A stretch of DNA of 64,000 nucleotides from Agromyces mangrovi (GCF_030296695.1 NZ_AP027737.1:1736001-1800000); one strand, 5' to 3'; numbered from the stretch's first letter, positions 27,374-36,564 are shown. Notes: generated by a model not told the origin, from the letters alone. Numbers and translations are program-made.

Positions 27374-27837
27374 ATGACGCTCGCGGCGGATCTGATCGGC
27401 ACGTGGCGTCTGCACTCGCGGGTCGACCACGTGGAGGACGGGTCCGTCGTTCCGGAGCCGAGCCTCGGGGCCGACCCCCTCGGCCTGCTGACCTACGATC
27501 GCGGGGGCAACTTTGCCGCCCAGTTCATGCGTCGAGACCGAGACGTCGCCGACTCCGGGGAGCGGCCGCCGTCGCCGCGCGGCAGGCGGGCCGGATCTCG
27601 TCGAACAACAGCACGGCGGTCGGCGGCTACGACGCGTACTTCGGTACGTACGTCGTCGATGAGGGGACGAGCGAGGTCACGCAGACGCTGACGGCCGCGT
27701 TGAGCCCGAGCGACGTCGGCGGCATCGTCACCCGCGAGATGCACATCATCGACGGCGAGCTCGTGATCCGCATCCCGTTGACCACCGCCGAGGGTGTTGC
27801 CGTCGTCCGCACGCTGCGCTGGTCGCGCGCTGCGTGA
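27374..27837 (+). CDS. Lipocalin-like domain protein, frameshifted
   Basis: The N-terminal frame starts at an ATG (LIGTWRLHSRVDHVEDGSV, LLTYDRGGNFAAQFMR) and matches the lipocalin-like/DUF family (Lipocalin_5) whose members open with L-x-G-T-W. Homology then continues in another frame with GGYDAYFGTYVVDEGT and a GIVTREMHIIDGELVIRIP segment. Adding one G near 27565 joins the frames as S-G-E-R-A-A-V-A-A-R-Q. The whole protein would be about 155 residues, usual for the family. These are small cytosolic or secreted beta-barrels that bind hydrophobic ligands; function unknown. Confidence 0.6.
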
Positions 27838-27880
27838 CTCCAGGTCATCGGGCTCGACTCATCGACGGAGCGGGGGACGC

Positions 27881-28150
27881 ATGTTCTCGATCGATCTCGA
27901 CACGCTCGACTCGGCCCCATCCCAACGCCCCTTCTCCGGGGTCGTCGCGGTCGACGTCGGCGATGTGCGCGTCGTCGAGCGCACCTACGGCTTCGCGCAT
28001 CGCGCGCTGCGGGTGCCCATCAGCGCCGAGATGCAGTTCGGCACTGCCAGCGGCAGCAAGATGTTCACCGCGTTCGCGGCGATGCGGTTGATCGAGGACG
28101 GGCGGATGCGGCGCGAGCAGCCGGTGCGGGAGATCCTCGGCGCCGGAGTT
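27881..28150 (+). pseudogene. Serine hydrolase (beta-lactamase family), N-terminal fragment only
   Basis: About 90 residues match the start of a class C-like serine hydrolase (Beta-lactamase, PF00144): GVVAVDVGDVRVVERTYGFA, then the S-x-x-K motif in TASGSKMFTAFAAMRLIEDG and the following PVREILGAG. After about 28150 the frame turns into unrelated sequence (VAKTHKHSDQLP) and the Y-x-N and later motifs are absent; what follows is the TetR gene on the other strand. The gene is truncated, not merely frameshifted, so a rearrangement joins old chromosome to a new segment here. Confidence 0.7.
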
Positions 28151-28191
28151 CGCAGCCCTGGGTGTGTCGCGAAAACTCACAAACACTCAGA

Positions 28192-28839
28192 TCAGTTGCC
28201 CGCCGAGGCCGGGTCTCCGTCGGACTCGTGTGGCGACTCGGGAGTGAGGTCGTTCGCCCGCGTGATCGCGTTCATCGCCGCGGTGAGCTGCTCGCGGATG
28301 TCGAACGACGGGTCGATCAACCACTGCGCCTGGAGCCCGTCCCAAACGGCCACGATCTGTCGCGCCGCCTGGGTCGCGTCGACCGAGGGGTGGGCGAGGC
28401 CGCGTTCCTGTCGTTCGCGGATGTCACGTGCCAGGATCGCCACGCTTGCCGCGTTGTGTCGGAGGAACCACTCGTGTGCCGGATGTTCCGGGTCTGCCGC
28501 CTCCGCCGCCATCGCCACGAATAGCCTGCTGTAGTTCAGGTGGGCGACGCCCATCGCCGCATGTTCCGGAGCGATGTCGTACAGGCGGACGCCGCTATCC
28601 GCGATGCGCGCCATCGGATGGCGCTCGGCGTGCTGCATCGCGGCCACGAGGAGGTCCTCGCGCGTCGGGAAATGGTAGAGCACGGTCGACTCGTTCATCT
28701 CAGCACGCCGTGCGACCTGCAGCGAGGTGACGGCCCGGTGGCCGCGCTCGTTCACGAGGTCGAGGGCCGCTTGGCCGATCGCGAGCCTCCTGGCCGCGCT
28801 CTTCGCGTAGCTGCCCCGCGGTGCTGCCCGTCTGCTCAT
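28192..28839 (-). CDS. TetR/AcrR family transcriptional regulator
   Basis: A 215-residue regulator with an N-terminal TetR helix-turn-helix (residues about 17-62): AALDLVNERGHRAVTSLQVA, then RAEMNESTVLYHFPTREDLLVAAM, the typical recognition helix with YxxF. The C-terminal ligand-binding domain, IREQLTAAMNAITR, is unlike known subfamilies. It is divergent from the solute-binding lipoprotein gene at 29016, with 176 bases between, and probably controls that gene and the following glycosidase. The motif ACTCAG occurs at 28185, 28935 and, inverted, at 34801. Confidence 0.9.
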   Translation of the reverse strand: MSRRAAPRGSYAKSAARRLAIGQAALDLVNERGHRAVTSLQVARRAEMNESTVLYHFPTREDLLVAAMQHAERHPMARIADSGVRLYDIAPEHAAMGVAHLNYSRLFVAMAAEAADPEHPAHEWFLRHNAASVAILARDIRERQERGLAHPSVDATQAARQIVAVWDGLQAQWLIDPSFDIREQLTAAMNAITRANDLTPESPHESDGDPASAGN

Positions 28840-29015
28840 CCTCGGAATTCTAGCTCGGTGGATCGAGCGTTCGGTTGTGCCGAACGCCCGGACCGGGACG
28901 GGAGGTCAGGCGAGGGCGTCGCTAGAAACACATACATACTCAGAATTCGTGATAGCTTCTGTTCCTACCGGCGATCCGCAGTGGTGTCGCCCCGAAGATC
29001 AAAGAGGACTCGACG

Positions 29016-30545
29016 ATGATCCGATGGAAGATGGCCGCGGCCACCGCAGCGCTCGCCGTCTCGACGGCTCTGGCCGTCAGTGCGTGCTCGGCAGGCACTG
29101 AGAACGCAGATGCGGGCGGTGGGCGCCTCACGCTCGGAGCCGTCGGTGCGCCCACAACCTTCGACCCCGCAGGTTCCCAGTGGGGCAACGCCTCTCCGTT
29201 CTACCAAGCGGTGTTCGATACGCTCCTGCTCGCCACGCCAGAGGGTGAGATCGAGCCTTGGCTCGCGACCGACTGGTCGTACAACGAGGACAACACGCAA
29301 CTGACGCTCACCCTGCGCGACGATGTGACGTTCACGGACGGGTCGAAGCTGACCGGCGATGTCGTGGTCACGAATCTGCAGCGATTCAAGGACGGGACCG
29401 GTCCGGATGCCGGCTACCTCGCCAACGTCTCCACCTTCGAGGCTCCGGACGACGCCACCGTGGTGATCACCCTGAGCGCACCGGATCCCGCCCTGGTCAG
29501 CTACTTGACGCGGGACGCTGGACTCGTGGGTGCCTCGGACTCCCTCGACACCCCGGACACCGCGACGACGCCGGTGGGGTCCGGGCCGTACATGCTCGAC
29601 ACGGGCGCCACTGTCACCGGAACGACCTACGTGTACACGAAGAATCCGGACTACTGGAATCCGGACGTCCAGCACTACGACGAGCTCGTGATCAACGTAC
29701 TCTCGGATGGCACGGCAGCGCTCAACGCCATTCTCGCCGGGGAGGCGAACGGTGTACGCCTGGCGGGCAACGACGCGCTCGACCAGATCGAGGGAGCGGG
29801 ATGGACGATCAACGCGAACGAGCTCGATTTCCAGGGCCTGCTGCTGCTCGACCGTGCCGGGTCGATGAACCCCGCGCTGGGGGACGTGCGCGTTCGCCAG
29901 GCGATCAACTACGCGTTCGACCGTGCTGGGATGCTGGAGGCGGTCGGGCTGGGATACGGCACCGTCACCACTCAGGTGTTCCCCACGACATCGGACGCGT
30001 ACGACGAGTCGCTGGACAGCTTCTACGAGTACGACCCGGCCATGGCGAGGGAGTTGCTTGCGGAGGCAGGCTACGACGACGGGCTGACGATCTCGATGCC
30101 GTCGCTATCGGTTTTCCCTGAGTCGATCTACGCACTCATCGCACAGCAGTTGGCCGAGGTGGGCATCACCGTGGAGCAGACCGACGTCCCCGCCGGGAAC
30201 TTTATCGCCGACCTGCTTGCGCCGAAGTACCCTGCGTCCTTCATGGCTCTGGAACAGAATCCGGACTGGCAGCTGATCCAGTTCATGATCGCGCCGACGG
30301 CCACGTTCAATCCGTTCCGCTCCAGCGACGCGACGGTCGACGAGCTCATCGCAGAGATCCAGGTCGGCGACGCGGCAGCCCAGGCTTCCGCAGTCCAGGA
30401 GCTGAACACCCACATCGTCGAGCAGGCGTGGTTCGCACCCTTCTATCGGGTGCAGGGCAGCTTCGCCACCGACGCCGAGACGGCTGTCGAGGTGCTTCCC
30501 ACGAACGCATTCCCGAATATCTACGACTTCCAGCCGAAGTCCTAG
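29016..30545 (+). CDS. ABC transporter substrate-binding lipoprotein, family 5 (peptide/oligosaccharide)
   Basis: A 509-residue SBP_bac_5-type binding protein. The signal peptide ends in a lipobox (STALAVSACSAG), so it is anchored to the outer face of the membrane. Conserved parts include TFDPAGSQWGNAS, the WLATDWSYNEDNTQLTLTLRDDVTF motif and VRQAINYAFDRAGM. Family members deliver peptides, nickel or oligosaccharides to an ABC importer. No permease or ATPase gene follows; the next gene is a glycosidase-like protein. The importer must be elsewhere, or the protein works as a free binder. A hairpin after its stop may end transcription. Confidence 0.9.
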   Translation: MIRWKMAAATAALAVSTALAVSACSAGTENADAGGGRLTLGAVGAPTTFDPAGSQWGNASPFYQAVFDTLLLATPEGEIEPWLATDWSYNEDNTQLTLTLRDDVTFTDGSKLTGDVVVTNLQRFKDGTGPDAGYLANVSTFEAPDDATVVITLSAPDPALVSYLTRDAGLVGASDSLDTPDTATTPVGSGPYMLDTGATVTGTTYVYTKNPDYWNPDVQHYDELVINVLSDGTAALNAILAGEANGVRLAGNDALDQIEGAGWTINANELDFQGLLLLDRAGSMNPALGDVRVRQAINYAFDRAGMLEAVGLGYGTVTTQVFPTTSDAYDESLDSFYEYDPAMARELLAEAGYDDGLTISMPSLSVFPESIYALIAQQLAEVGITVEQTDVPAGNFIADLLAPKYPASFMALEQNPDWQLIQFMIAPTATFNPFRSSDATVDELIAEIQVGDAAAQASAVQELNTHIVEQAWFAPFYRVQGSFATDAETAVEVLPTNAFPNIYDFQPKS

Positions 30546-30550
30546 GCACT

Positions 30551-30597
30551 TCGCCCGATCTGCCCGGCCGGTCTGAACGGTCGGGCAGGTCGGGCGA
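30551..30597 (+). terminator. Strong hairpin after the binding-protein gene
   Basis: tcgcccgatctgcccg (30551-30566) pairs with cgggcaggtcgggcga (30582-30597) with one G-T pair and extends inward to ccg/cgg, a stem of about 20 bp around a 7-base loop. No T-run follows, so it could be an intrinsic terminator of the GC-rich kind or an mRNA-stabilising hairpin that sets different levels for the lipoprotein and the next gene. Confidence 0.6.
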
Positions 30598-30627
30598 TCC
30601 GACACAGAGGAGGCGAGAGCGCTCACC

Positions 30628-32745
30628 GTGAATCGCAGCACGAAAGGTGCGATCGACAGACGTGCGCTCGTCGATCGTCACTCCGTACGACTGACCGCAC
30701 ACGACGCCCGAAACCCCCTCACGGTGGGAAATGGCGACTTCGCATACACCGCCGACATCACCGGGATGCAGACGTTCCGGGACTCGCATGATCCGCGGGT
30801 GGCGGTGCGTACGGGGGCGCTCGTCGTGGACACCGGAACGATGGCCACGTGGGGCTGGCACAGCATGCCGAACCCGCACGGGTACGTCCTCTCGGATGCG
30901 ATGTCGACGTACCGGACCGCACGTGGCGAGGCCACGTACCCGGACAAGCTCGACATTCCGACGATCCTCGGGCAGACGGCCGTGACGGACGACACGCGCG
31001 CGGCGATGTGGCTGCACGTCAATCCCCAGCGCATCGACCTCGGCCGGATCGGACTTCGGCTCTCCTCCGAGCGGGGTGGGGCGCCGGAGTCCGACCCCGC
31101 GGTCCTCTCGGGCATTCGACAGGAACTGGACCTCTGGACCGGAACGATCAGGAGTCGGTTCGAGTACCTCGGCGTCGAGGTGCGAGTCACCACGGTCGTC
31201 GATCCCGAGGCGTCCACGGTCGCCTTCCGTGTCCACTCGCCGCTTCTCGCCGATGGCCGGCTTGCCATCGGGTTCTCGTTCCCGTACGCGAGCGAGGACT
31301 TCGCGCCCGCGAGCGACTGGGCGTCGCCCGAGCGCCACCGCACCGAGCTGCGGGTCGTGGACGACGGCGCCGTGTTCGCACGGACGCTCGACGACACCGA
31401 GTACGTGGTTCGCGCGAACTGGAACTCGGGGACCATCGAACCGTTGGCGACTCACGAGTTCGTGCTCGCGTCGGAACGAGAGTCGCTCGAGTTGACGGTC
31501 GAGTTCGCTCCGGGCTCGGGCGCGGCCTCGGCCTCCGCGGGATCCGTGCATGCGACCGAGCAGCGATCCGCCGACTGGTGGGAAGCGTTCTGGACGCGGG
31601 GCGCAGCAGTTGAACTCGTCGACAGTGCGGACCCGCGGGCGCTCGAACTCGAGCGACGCATCGTGCTGTCACAGTACCTCACGGCCGTCAACTGCTCGGG
31701 CCACCAGCCTCCGCAGGAGACCGGTCTCGTGACGAATTCCTGGCAAGGGAAGTTCCACCTCGAGATGCACTGGTGGCATGCCGCGCACTTCGCCGCCTGG
31801 GGGCGCCCCGACCTGCTCTCGCGCAGCATCAGCTGGTACGAGTCGGTGATCGGGGTCGCTCGTGATACCGCACGGCGGCAGGGATACGCCGGCGCTCGGT
31901 GGCCGAAGCAGACCGGTCCGGACGGGAGGGAGAGCCCGACCGACATCGGGTCCTTCCTGGTCTGGCAGCAGCCGCACGTGATCTACTTCGCGGAACTGCT
32001 CCACCGGGCGGGCATCGACGACGAGCTGCGGAGTCGGCTTGACGTGCTCGTTGAAGAGACGGCCACGTTCATGTCCTCATTCGCCGCGTCGCGCGACGAC
32101 GGGTTCCACCTCGAAGCGCCCATCATGCCGGCCCAGGAGTTCTACGATCCTCACACCACCGAGGACCCGACCTTCGAGCTCGCGTACTGGTGGTGGGGGT
32201 TGCACACCGCGCAGCTGTGGCGCGAACGATCCGGCCGCCCGCGGCTCGCTGCATGGGACGACCAGCTTGCTCGTCTCGCTCGCCCGGCGACACGAGACGG
32301 AATCTACACCGCCATCGCCACCGAACCATTCACCCGGGTCGACGACCACCCGTCCATGCTCGCGGCGCTCGGAGTCGTTCCGACCACCGCACTCGTCGAT
32401 CCGTCGACGCAACATCGCACGCTCGAGTGGGTCAACGCGCACTGGGATTGGGACACAGCATGGGGGTGGGACTTCCCCATGCTCGCCATGGCCGCGACGC
32501 GCACCGGCGACCCGAATGCCGCCGTCGATGCGCTGCTGCGAGACGCCGCGAAGAACACCTACCTCGCGAATGGGCACAATCCGCAAATGGGGAACATGCT
32601 TCCCATCTACCTCCCCGGCAACGGTGGACTACTCGCAGCGGTCTCGCTGATGTGCGCAGGGTGGGGCGAGCGCGCATCGGACGCGCCAGGCTTCCCACTC
32701 GAGGGGTGGGTGGTCCGCCATGAGGGCTTCATACCGTGGCCGTAG
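30628..32745 (+). CDS. Six-hairpin glycosidase-like protein
   Basis: A 705-residue protein without signal peptide. The N-terminal 330 residues are a beta-sandwich (VGNGDFAYTADITGMQTF, GIRQELDLWTGTIRSRF) and the rest looks like an (alpha/alpha)6 barrel as in GH65/GH95-type glycosidases: QETGLVTNSWQGKFHLEM, HWWHAAHFAAWGR and NGHNPQMGNMLPIYLPGNGG. The conserved Glu in the KFHLEMHWWH motif is a candidate acid. The exact GH family is not clear to me. GTG start at 30628 with GAGGAGG about 14 bases before it. It follows the oligosaccharide-type binding lipoprotein, so cleaving imported glycosides in the cytosol is likely. Confidence 0.65.
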   Translation: MNRSTKGAIDRRALVDRHSVRLTAHDARNPLTVGNGDFAYTADITGMQTFRDSHDPRVAVRTGALVVDTGTMATWGWHSMPNPHGYVLSDAMSTYRTARGEATYPDKLDIPTILGQTAVTDDTRAAMWLHVNPQRIDLGRIGLRLSSERGGAPESDPAVLSGIRQELDLWTGTIRSRFEYLGVEVRVTTVVDPEASTVAFRVHSPLLADGRLAIGFSFPYASEDFAPASDWASPERHRTELRVVDDGAVFARTLDDTEYVVRANWNSGTIEPLATHEFVLASERESLELTVEFAPGSGAASASAGSVHATEQRSADWWEAFWTRGAAVELVDSADPRALELERRIVLSQYLTAVNCSGHQPPQETGLVTNSWQGKFHLEMHWWHAAHFAAWGRPDLLSRSISWYESVIGVARDTARRQGYAGARWPKQTGPDGRESPTDIGSFLVWQQPHVIYFAELLHRAGIDDELRSRLDVLVEETATFMSSFAASRDDGFHLEAPIMPAQEFYDPHTTEDPTFELAYWWWGLHTAQLWRERSGRPRLAAWDDQLARLARPATRDGIYTAIATEPFTRVDDHPSMLAALGVVPTTALVDPSTQHRTLEWVNAHWDWDTAWGWDFPMLAMAATRTGDPNAAVDALLRDAAKNTYLANGHNPQMGNMLPIYLPGNGGLLAAVSLMCAGWGERASDAPGFPLEGWVVRHEGFIPWP

Positions 32746-32790
32746 TGGACCGAGTCGGCACGCCGACAGCAGATGCGACAGGACCGAATC

Positions 32791-33720
32791 ATGAGTGAAG
32801 ATCGCCAGCCGAATGTATCCGACTTCATCCGAGCGCTGGAAGCGGGGACCAACCCCGAGACCCGGACGGAAATCGACGACGCGTCGATCCGCCGGCGCTT
32901 TCCTCACCTCGCCGGCGTAGAGGTCGTCGATGCGCCGATCCGGGGAAGAGGTGGCCCCGTCCCCACCCGCAGATACATGGCAGCCGAGGCGGAGCGCGCT
33001 GCGCTCGTCTGGATTCACGGGGGCGCCTTCCTCACCGGTGACCTCGACATGCCCGAGTCGCACTGGGTGGCGCTCGAGCTCGCGTCACGTGGCGTAGCGG
33101 TCACCACGCTGGACTATCGCAAGGCCCTCCACGGCGTCACCTTCCCCGCGGCATCAGATGATGCGCTGGACGGCTGGACTGCGGCAGTGGCGACGGCGGT
33201 GGAGTGGTGCGGGATCCCGACCCGGGGGATTCACATCGGTGGTGCAAGCGCCGGCGCGAACCTCGCGGCGGGGGTGTGCCTGCGACTTCGGCACAGCGGG
33301 CGACCGCTCCCTGCGGGCATCGTCCTGGCCTACCCGTTCGTCCATCCGGAGGTTCCGCCGAGCCATCGCGAGATCCCAGTCGACGTCCCGCGATTCCTTC
33401 CTGAGACCGTCCGAGCGCTCAACGCAAACTACCTCGGCGATGGCGGCAGGCGCGATGATCCGATCGCATTTCCCGGGATGTCCGACCCGGCCGGGTTGCC
33501 GCCGGTGCTCATCGTGAACTCGGAGCACGACGACCTGCGAGCGTCGGGCGAGCTCTTCGCCCGGCAGCTCTCGGATGCCGGTGTGGACACCTCAGTCACG
33601 GTCGAACCCGGAACGGCGCACGGGCACCTCGACCAGCCGGGTGCTCCGGCAGCACTCCGCACCATCACGACATTCGCGGAGTGGCTCATCGACCGAACGC
33701 AGGTGCAGGTCCTCGGTTGA
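32791..33720 (+). CDS. Alpha/beta hydrolase, hormone-sensitive lipase (HSL) family
   Basis: A 309-residue esterase. The oxyanion-hole motif is WIHGGAFLTGD (HGGxx form), the nucleophile elbow is GGASAGANLA (G-x-S-A-G), the acid is in VNSEHDDLRASG and the histidine in TAHGHLDQPGA, all as in HSL/BFAE-type esterases. The ATG at 32791 was preferred over 32773 because AGGA sits seven bases before it. It probably removes acyl groups (acetyl, feruloyl) from sugars in the cytosol, in keeping with the glycosidase gene 45 bases upstream. A bidirectional terminator follows. Confidence 0.88.
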   Translation: MSEDRQPNVSDFIRALEAGTNPETRTEIDDASIRRRFPHLAGVEVVDAPIRGRGGPVPTRRYMAAEAERAALVWIHGGAFLTGDLDMPESHWVALELASRGVAVTTLDYRKALHGVTFPAASDDALDGWTAAVATAVEWCGIPTRGIHIGGASAGANLAAGVCLRLRHSGRPLPAGIVLAYPFVHPEVPPSHREIPVDVPRFLPETVRALNANYLGDGGRRDDPIAFPGMSDPAGLPPVLIVNSEHDDLRASGELFARQLSDAGVDTSVTVEPGTAHGHLDQPGAPAALRTITTFAEWLIDRTQVQVLG

Positions 33721-33816
33721 GGCCATCGCCGGAGTTCGAGGTCGGATCCGGCTGCGTCGCGCTCGCCTCGACGCGTACCCGCCCACTCCATTTCGGTGCA
33801 GCCCACTGATGTAGGG

Positions 33817-33848
33817 GGCGCCGCCCGGGAACGCTCCCGGGCGGCGCC
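33817..33848. terminator. Bidirectional terminator between convergent esterase genes
   Basis: GGCGCCGCCCGGGA at 33817-33830 pairs perfectly with 33835-33848 around a 4-base loop, followed by tctctat. It sits between the stop at 33720 and the stop of the convergent secreted esterase at 33883. Confidence 0.8.
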
Positions 33849-33882
33849 TCTCTATGCCCACTTGGCAGGGCGCCACCACAGA

Positions 33883-34737
33883 TCAGTCGAAGAACGACTT
33901 CAGCCCGCCGAACAGTGCGAGCCGACCCGCCTCGTCGTCGTGACCGATGCCCGGAATGGCCTCGAATGTCGGCGTCTCGATGCCGGCCTCGGTGGCGAGG
34001 AAGTCGGCCGTGGCCTGGAGGTTGGGGCCGGCGAGGAAGTCGTCTGCCCCCACTCGCGCCTCGAGGTACCTGGTGCCGTGCTCGAGTCGGGGACTCTCCA
34101 GGGTGGCGGCAAGCGCCGGGTCGGTCGCGAACGACTCGAGCGTCGACGGGAACCAACCCGTGCTCCAGAGCCCGATCTCGGAGAACGCGCCCGGGTACTG
34201 GATCAGGGTGTTGAGCACCTGGATCCCACCGCACGAGTTGCCGGCGAGGGCCCGGTGCCGTCCGTTCGGGATGGTCGCGTAGTGCGCGTCGACGAACGGC
34301 ACCACGCTGTCGACGAGCTCGGTCGGGAACGGGTCGGCCAACGGACTCTCGAACAGGTCGCTTCCCACAGAACCGTTGACACTGACGATGATCATCGGTT
34401 CGGCATCGCCGGAATGGAAGACCGCGTCGAGCGATTCGGCGTCGACACCGGGGATCGTGAACCAGTGCTCCTCGTCTCGGCACCCACCGGGTGCGATGTA
34501 CAGCACGGGGAGAGGCCTGCGTGCGTCGTACTGGGGAGGTGTGTAGACCACGACACCGCTCTCGGCGCCAAGATTCTCGGAGAAGTACCGGTGGTGCGCG
34601 ACGCTGCCACCGACTTCCTCCGACGTGGGCGGCGACGCCATCGCGGTCGTGGGGGCGAGTGTCATGGCGACGACGCCGGCCAGTGCGGCGGCGATCGACC
34701 CTGCGCGGTGCCGCGCAGATCTGGATGGGTGCTTCAT
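33883..34737 (-). CDS. Secreted esterase (esterase D / feruloyl esterase-like)
   Basis: A 284-residue protein with a Sec signal peptide: basic start MKHPSRSARHR, hydrophobic AALAGVVAMTLA and cleavage near AMA-SPP. The mature part is an alpha/beta hydrolase of the esterase D (PF00756) group, with PVLYIAPGGC, the nucleophile in LAGNSCGGIQV, the acid near YLEARVGADDF and the histidine in PGIGHDDEAG. It may release acyl or feruloyl groups from plant polysaccharides outside the cell. ATG at 34737 has an AAGGAG eight bases before it; the open frame extends upstream but without homology. It faces the HSL-type esterase across a shared terminator. Confidence 0.85.
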   Translation of the reverse strand: MKHPSRSARHRAGSIAAALAGVVAMTLAPTTAMASPPTSEEVGGSVAHHRYFSENLGAESGVVVYTPPQYDARRPLPVLYIAPGGCRDEEHWFTIPGVDAESLDAVFHSGDAEPMIIVSVNGSVGSDLFESPLADPFPTELVDSVVPFVDAHYATIPNGRHRALAGNSCGGIQVLNTLIQYPGAFSEIGLWSTGWFPSTLESFATDPALAATLESPRLEHGTRYLEARVGADDFLAGPNLQATADFLATEAGIETPTFEAIPGIGHDDEAGRLALFGGLKSFFD

Positions 34738-34892
34738 TGCGCTCCTTCTCATGTGCCGCGCGATCGAGCCGACCGCGCGCAAGCCAGATCGTAGCGTGAA
34801 AACTGAGTAAATGCGATGATTCATGGAGACACGCGGGCCGGACATGAAAGGCATGTTGCTCATGCGGGGTACAAAGAAACTGAGCGTGGAGG

Positions 34893-35170
34893 AGTGTCCG
34901 AATCGGGATGAGCCCGGAGGGATCAGATCGGGAGGTGCGGTACATCGACGTCTTCCGGCGTAAACGAGTGGATGGCATCCTCGTGACTCCTCCGGGCCGC
35001 CCTCGAGCGGAGGCCCCGTCTCTCCGCAGAGATCATTGCGCCCCGCAGGGGAGCGGCCGGACGCCCCGTTCGTCGCCAACGACCTTGTCGTCGTCGGCGT
35101 TGTCGGCGCATGTCCATCGACACGAGACCCTGGTCCCCGAGTTGGTCGTTCGCGACTCCGGTGAGCGGAG
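34893..35170 (+). pseudogene. LacI-type regulator remnant, plus strand
   Basis: Three separated scraps in different frames match a LacI effector domain in the correct order: PNRDEPGG and REVRYIDVFRRKRVDGILV (34893-34997), then APFVANDLVVVGVVGA (35060-35113), then LVPELVVRDSGERSG (35130-35170), the usual end of the protein. About half of the domain is missing between the scraps and the DNA-binding part is absent, so it cannot be functional. Confidence 0.55.
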
Positions 35171-35262
35171 CGGAGTAGTGCGCGCCGCAACCCGCAACCG
35201 CAGCCACGATCGCCACCGCGCGCTCCGATCAGGCGGTTCGCGGACCCATGCCGTCGACGCGG

Positions 35263-35404
35263 GTGGGGGACCGGTGCTGCCCCGCCACACCACGTGACTC
35301 ACCGGCAGGACGAACTCCGGCGGATCGACGTCCCGGATCGTGCAGAGCAATCGGGCCATCGCGCGCCGTCCGACCTCGCCATAGTCGACACTCACAGTGG
35401 TCAG
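35263..35404 (-). pseudogene. LacI-type regulator C-terminal remnant, minus strand
   Basis: PLTTVSVDYGEVGRRAMARL, then VDPPEFVLPVSHVVWRGSTGPP is the last 50 residues of a LacI/GalR repressor. Homology stops abruptly at 35404, where the glycosidase remnant on the other strand begins at about 35411; this is a breakpoint. No start or DNA-binding domain exists for it in the window. Together with the plus-strand remnant it shows two dead regulators facing each other. Confidence 0.6.
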
Positions 35405-35410
35405 GGGCGG

Positions 35411-36564
35411 AGGCGCGTCGCACTGGACTTCCACCTCAGCACGCCGGGTGCCCACCTCCTCGAGGTTCATCGGTTGCCGACGCTGGACTCAACCGGTCGA
35501 ATCCGCGTTGGAGTGAGTGTCGATGATCATCCTGCAGTGGTGCTGGAGAGCTATACCTCGGATGAGCGCTGCGGGACGTGGAGTACGAACATCATGGACA
35601 ATATCGAGCGACTCCGCATCGGCTTGCCGTGGCTGGATGCCGGCCCGCATCGTCTCCGGCTCCACGCGATCGATGCGCATTTCACGATGTCGAAGGCGGT
35701 CGTGTACACGGGGGAACCCCGACCGACGAACCTGGGCCCGGAACGCAGCACCCGGTCGCTCAGCACTGCAGACGTACTCGATCCAGACCCGGCTGCGATC
35801 TCCCCGGAGGATGTCGATCGCACCTCGCAATCGCTCTACGGACTCGACCCGAGGGAACTCTCGCTACCCGCCCAGGTCTATGCGGATCGCAGCTTCTGGG
35901 AGGACCGACGACGTCCCGCAGCCTCCGGTCGATCCCGCAGTCTGCGCCGGCGAGGTCCTTCGACCGGTTTGGCACGGATGGCCGGAAGGACATCGTCGCC
36001 TCGATCGGATCGGGCAGCATCCTCGAGTGCGATGGCATCCTCGCCCGCGAGGCAGAGTACGCGCTCGGGGACACCGAGCACGCCTGGCGAACCGCGGCCA
36101 CTGTCGACGTCGCCGAGTCGTGGACGCACACGTCTGCCGAGACCGCCGCTGGGGCCGGCTTGGCAATGCACGTGTCTACCCGCGGGCTGCGATGGGAGGA
36201 CCCCGCCGCAGCGCCCGGCCTGCACTACCGGATCCGGGTCGAACTTCCGGGGAGCTATCGCGTCTGGCTGCTCGCGAAGTTCGACGACAACCGCGACGAC
36301 TCCTGCCTGATCGCGGTCGACGGTGTTCCCCAACCGCTCTCGGCGCAGCACGCTCAGGGCGACCTCTGCACGTACGGACTGCGGCAGCGCTGGGTCTGGC
36401 TACATCTTTCGGATGTCGACCTGACTCCGGGTGCGCACGAATTCGCACTGCTCGCTCGGAAGTCCGGGCTGCGCGTCGATCGAATATACCTCACCCTCGG
36501 CGACGAGCTTCCACCCGTCGACGCCTTGTGGCTGCCAAGCGAACGGGGCGTACATCACGAATGA
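35411..36564 (+). pseudogene. Glycosidase C-terminal remnant (GH115-like), frameshifted and 5' truncated
   Basis: The frame opening at 35411 gives a beta-sandwich stretch, FHLSTPGAHLLEVHRLPTL, then GRIRVGVSVDDHPAVVLES, LPWLDAGPHRLRLHAID, that resembles the C-terminal domain of GH115 alpha-glucuronidases (recalled, not checked). It goes on to SLYGLDPRELSLPAQVYADR, then needs one or two frame changes near 35905-35990 to continue as GRKDIVASIGSGSILE and a second sugar-binding-like domain (YRIRVELPGSYRVWLLAKFD) to the stop at 36564. The catalytic part of about 500 residues that should precede it is replaced by the LacI remnant. It is not functional. Confidence 0.5.

Noticed and set aside
31187..31672. 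Short open frame inside the glycosidase-like gene on the minus strand
   Set aside because: Arg/Ser-rich shadow with no start signal.
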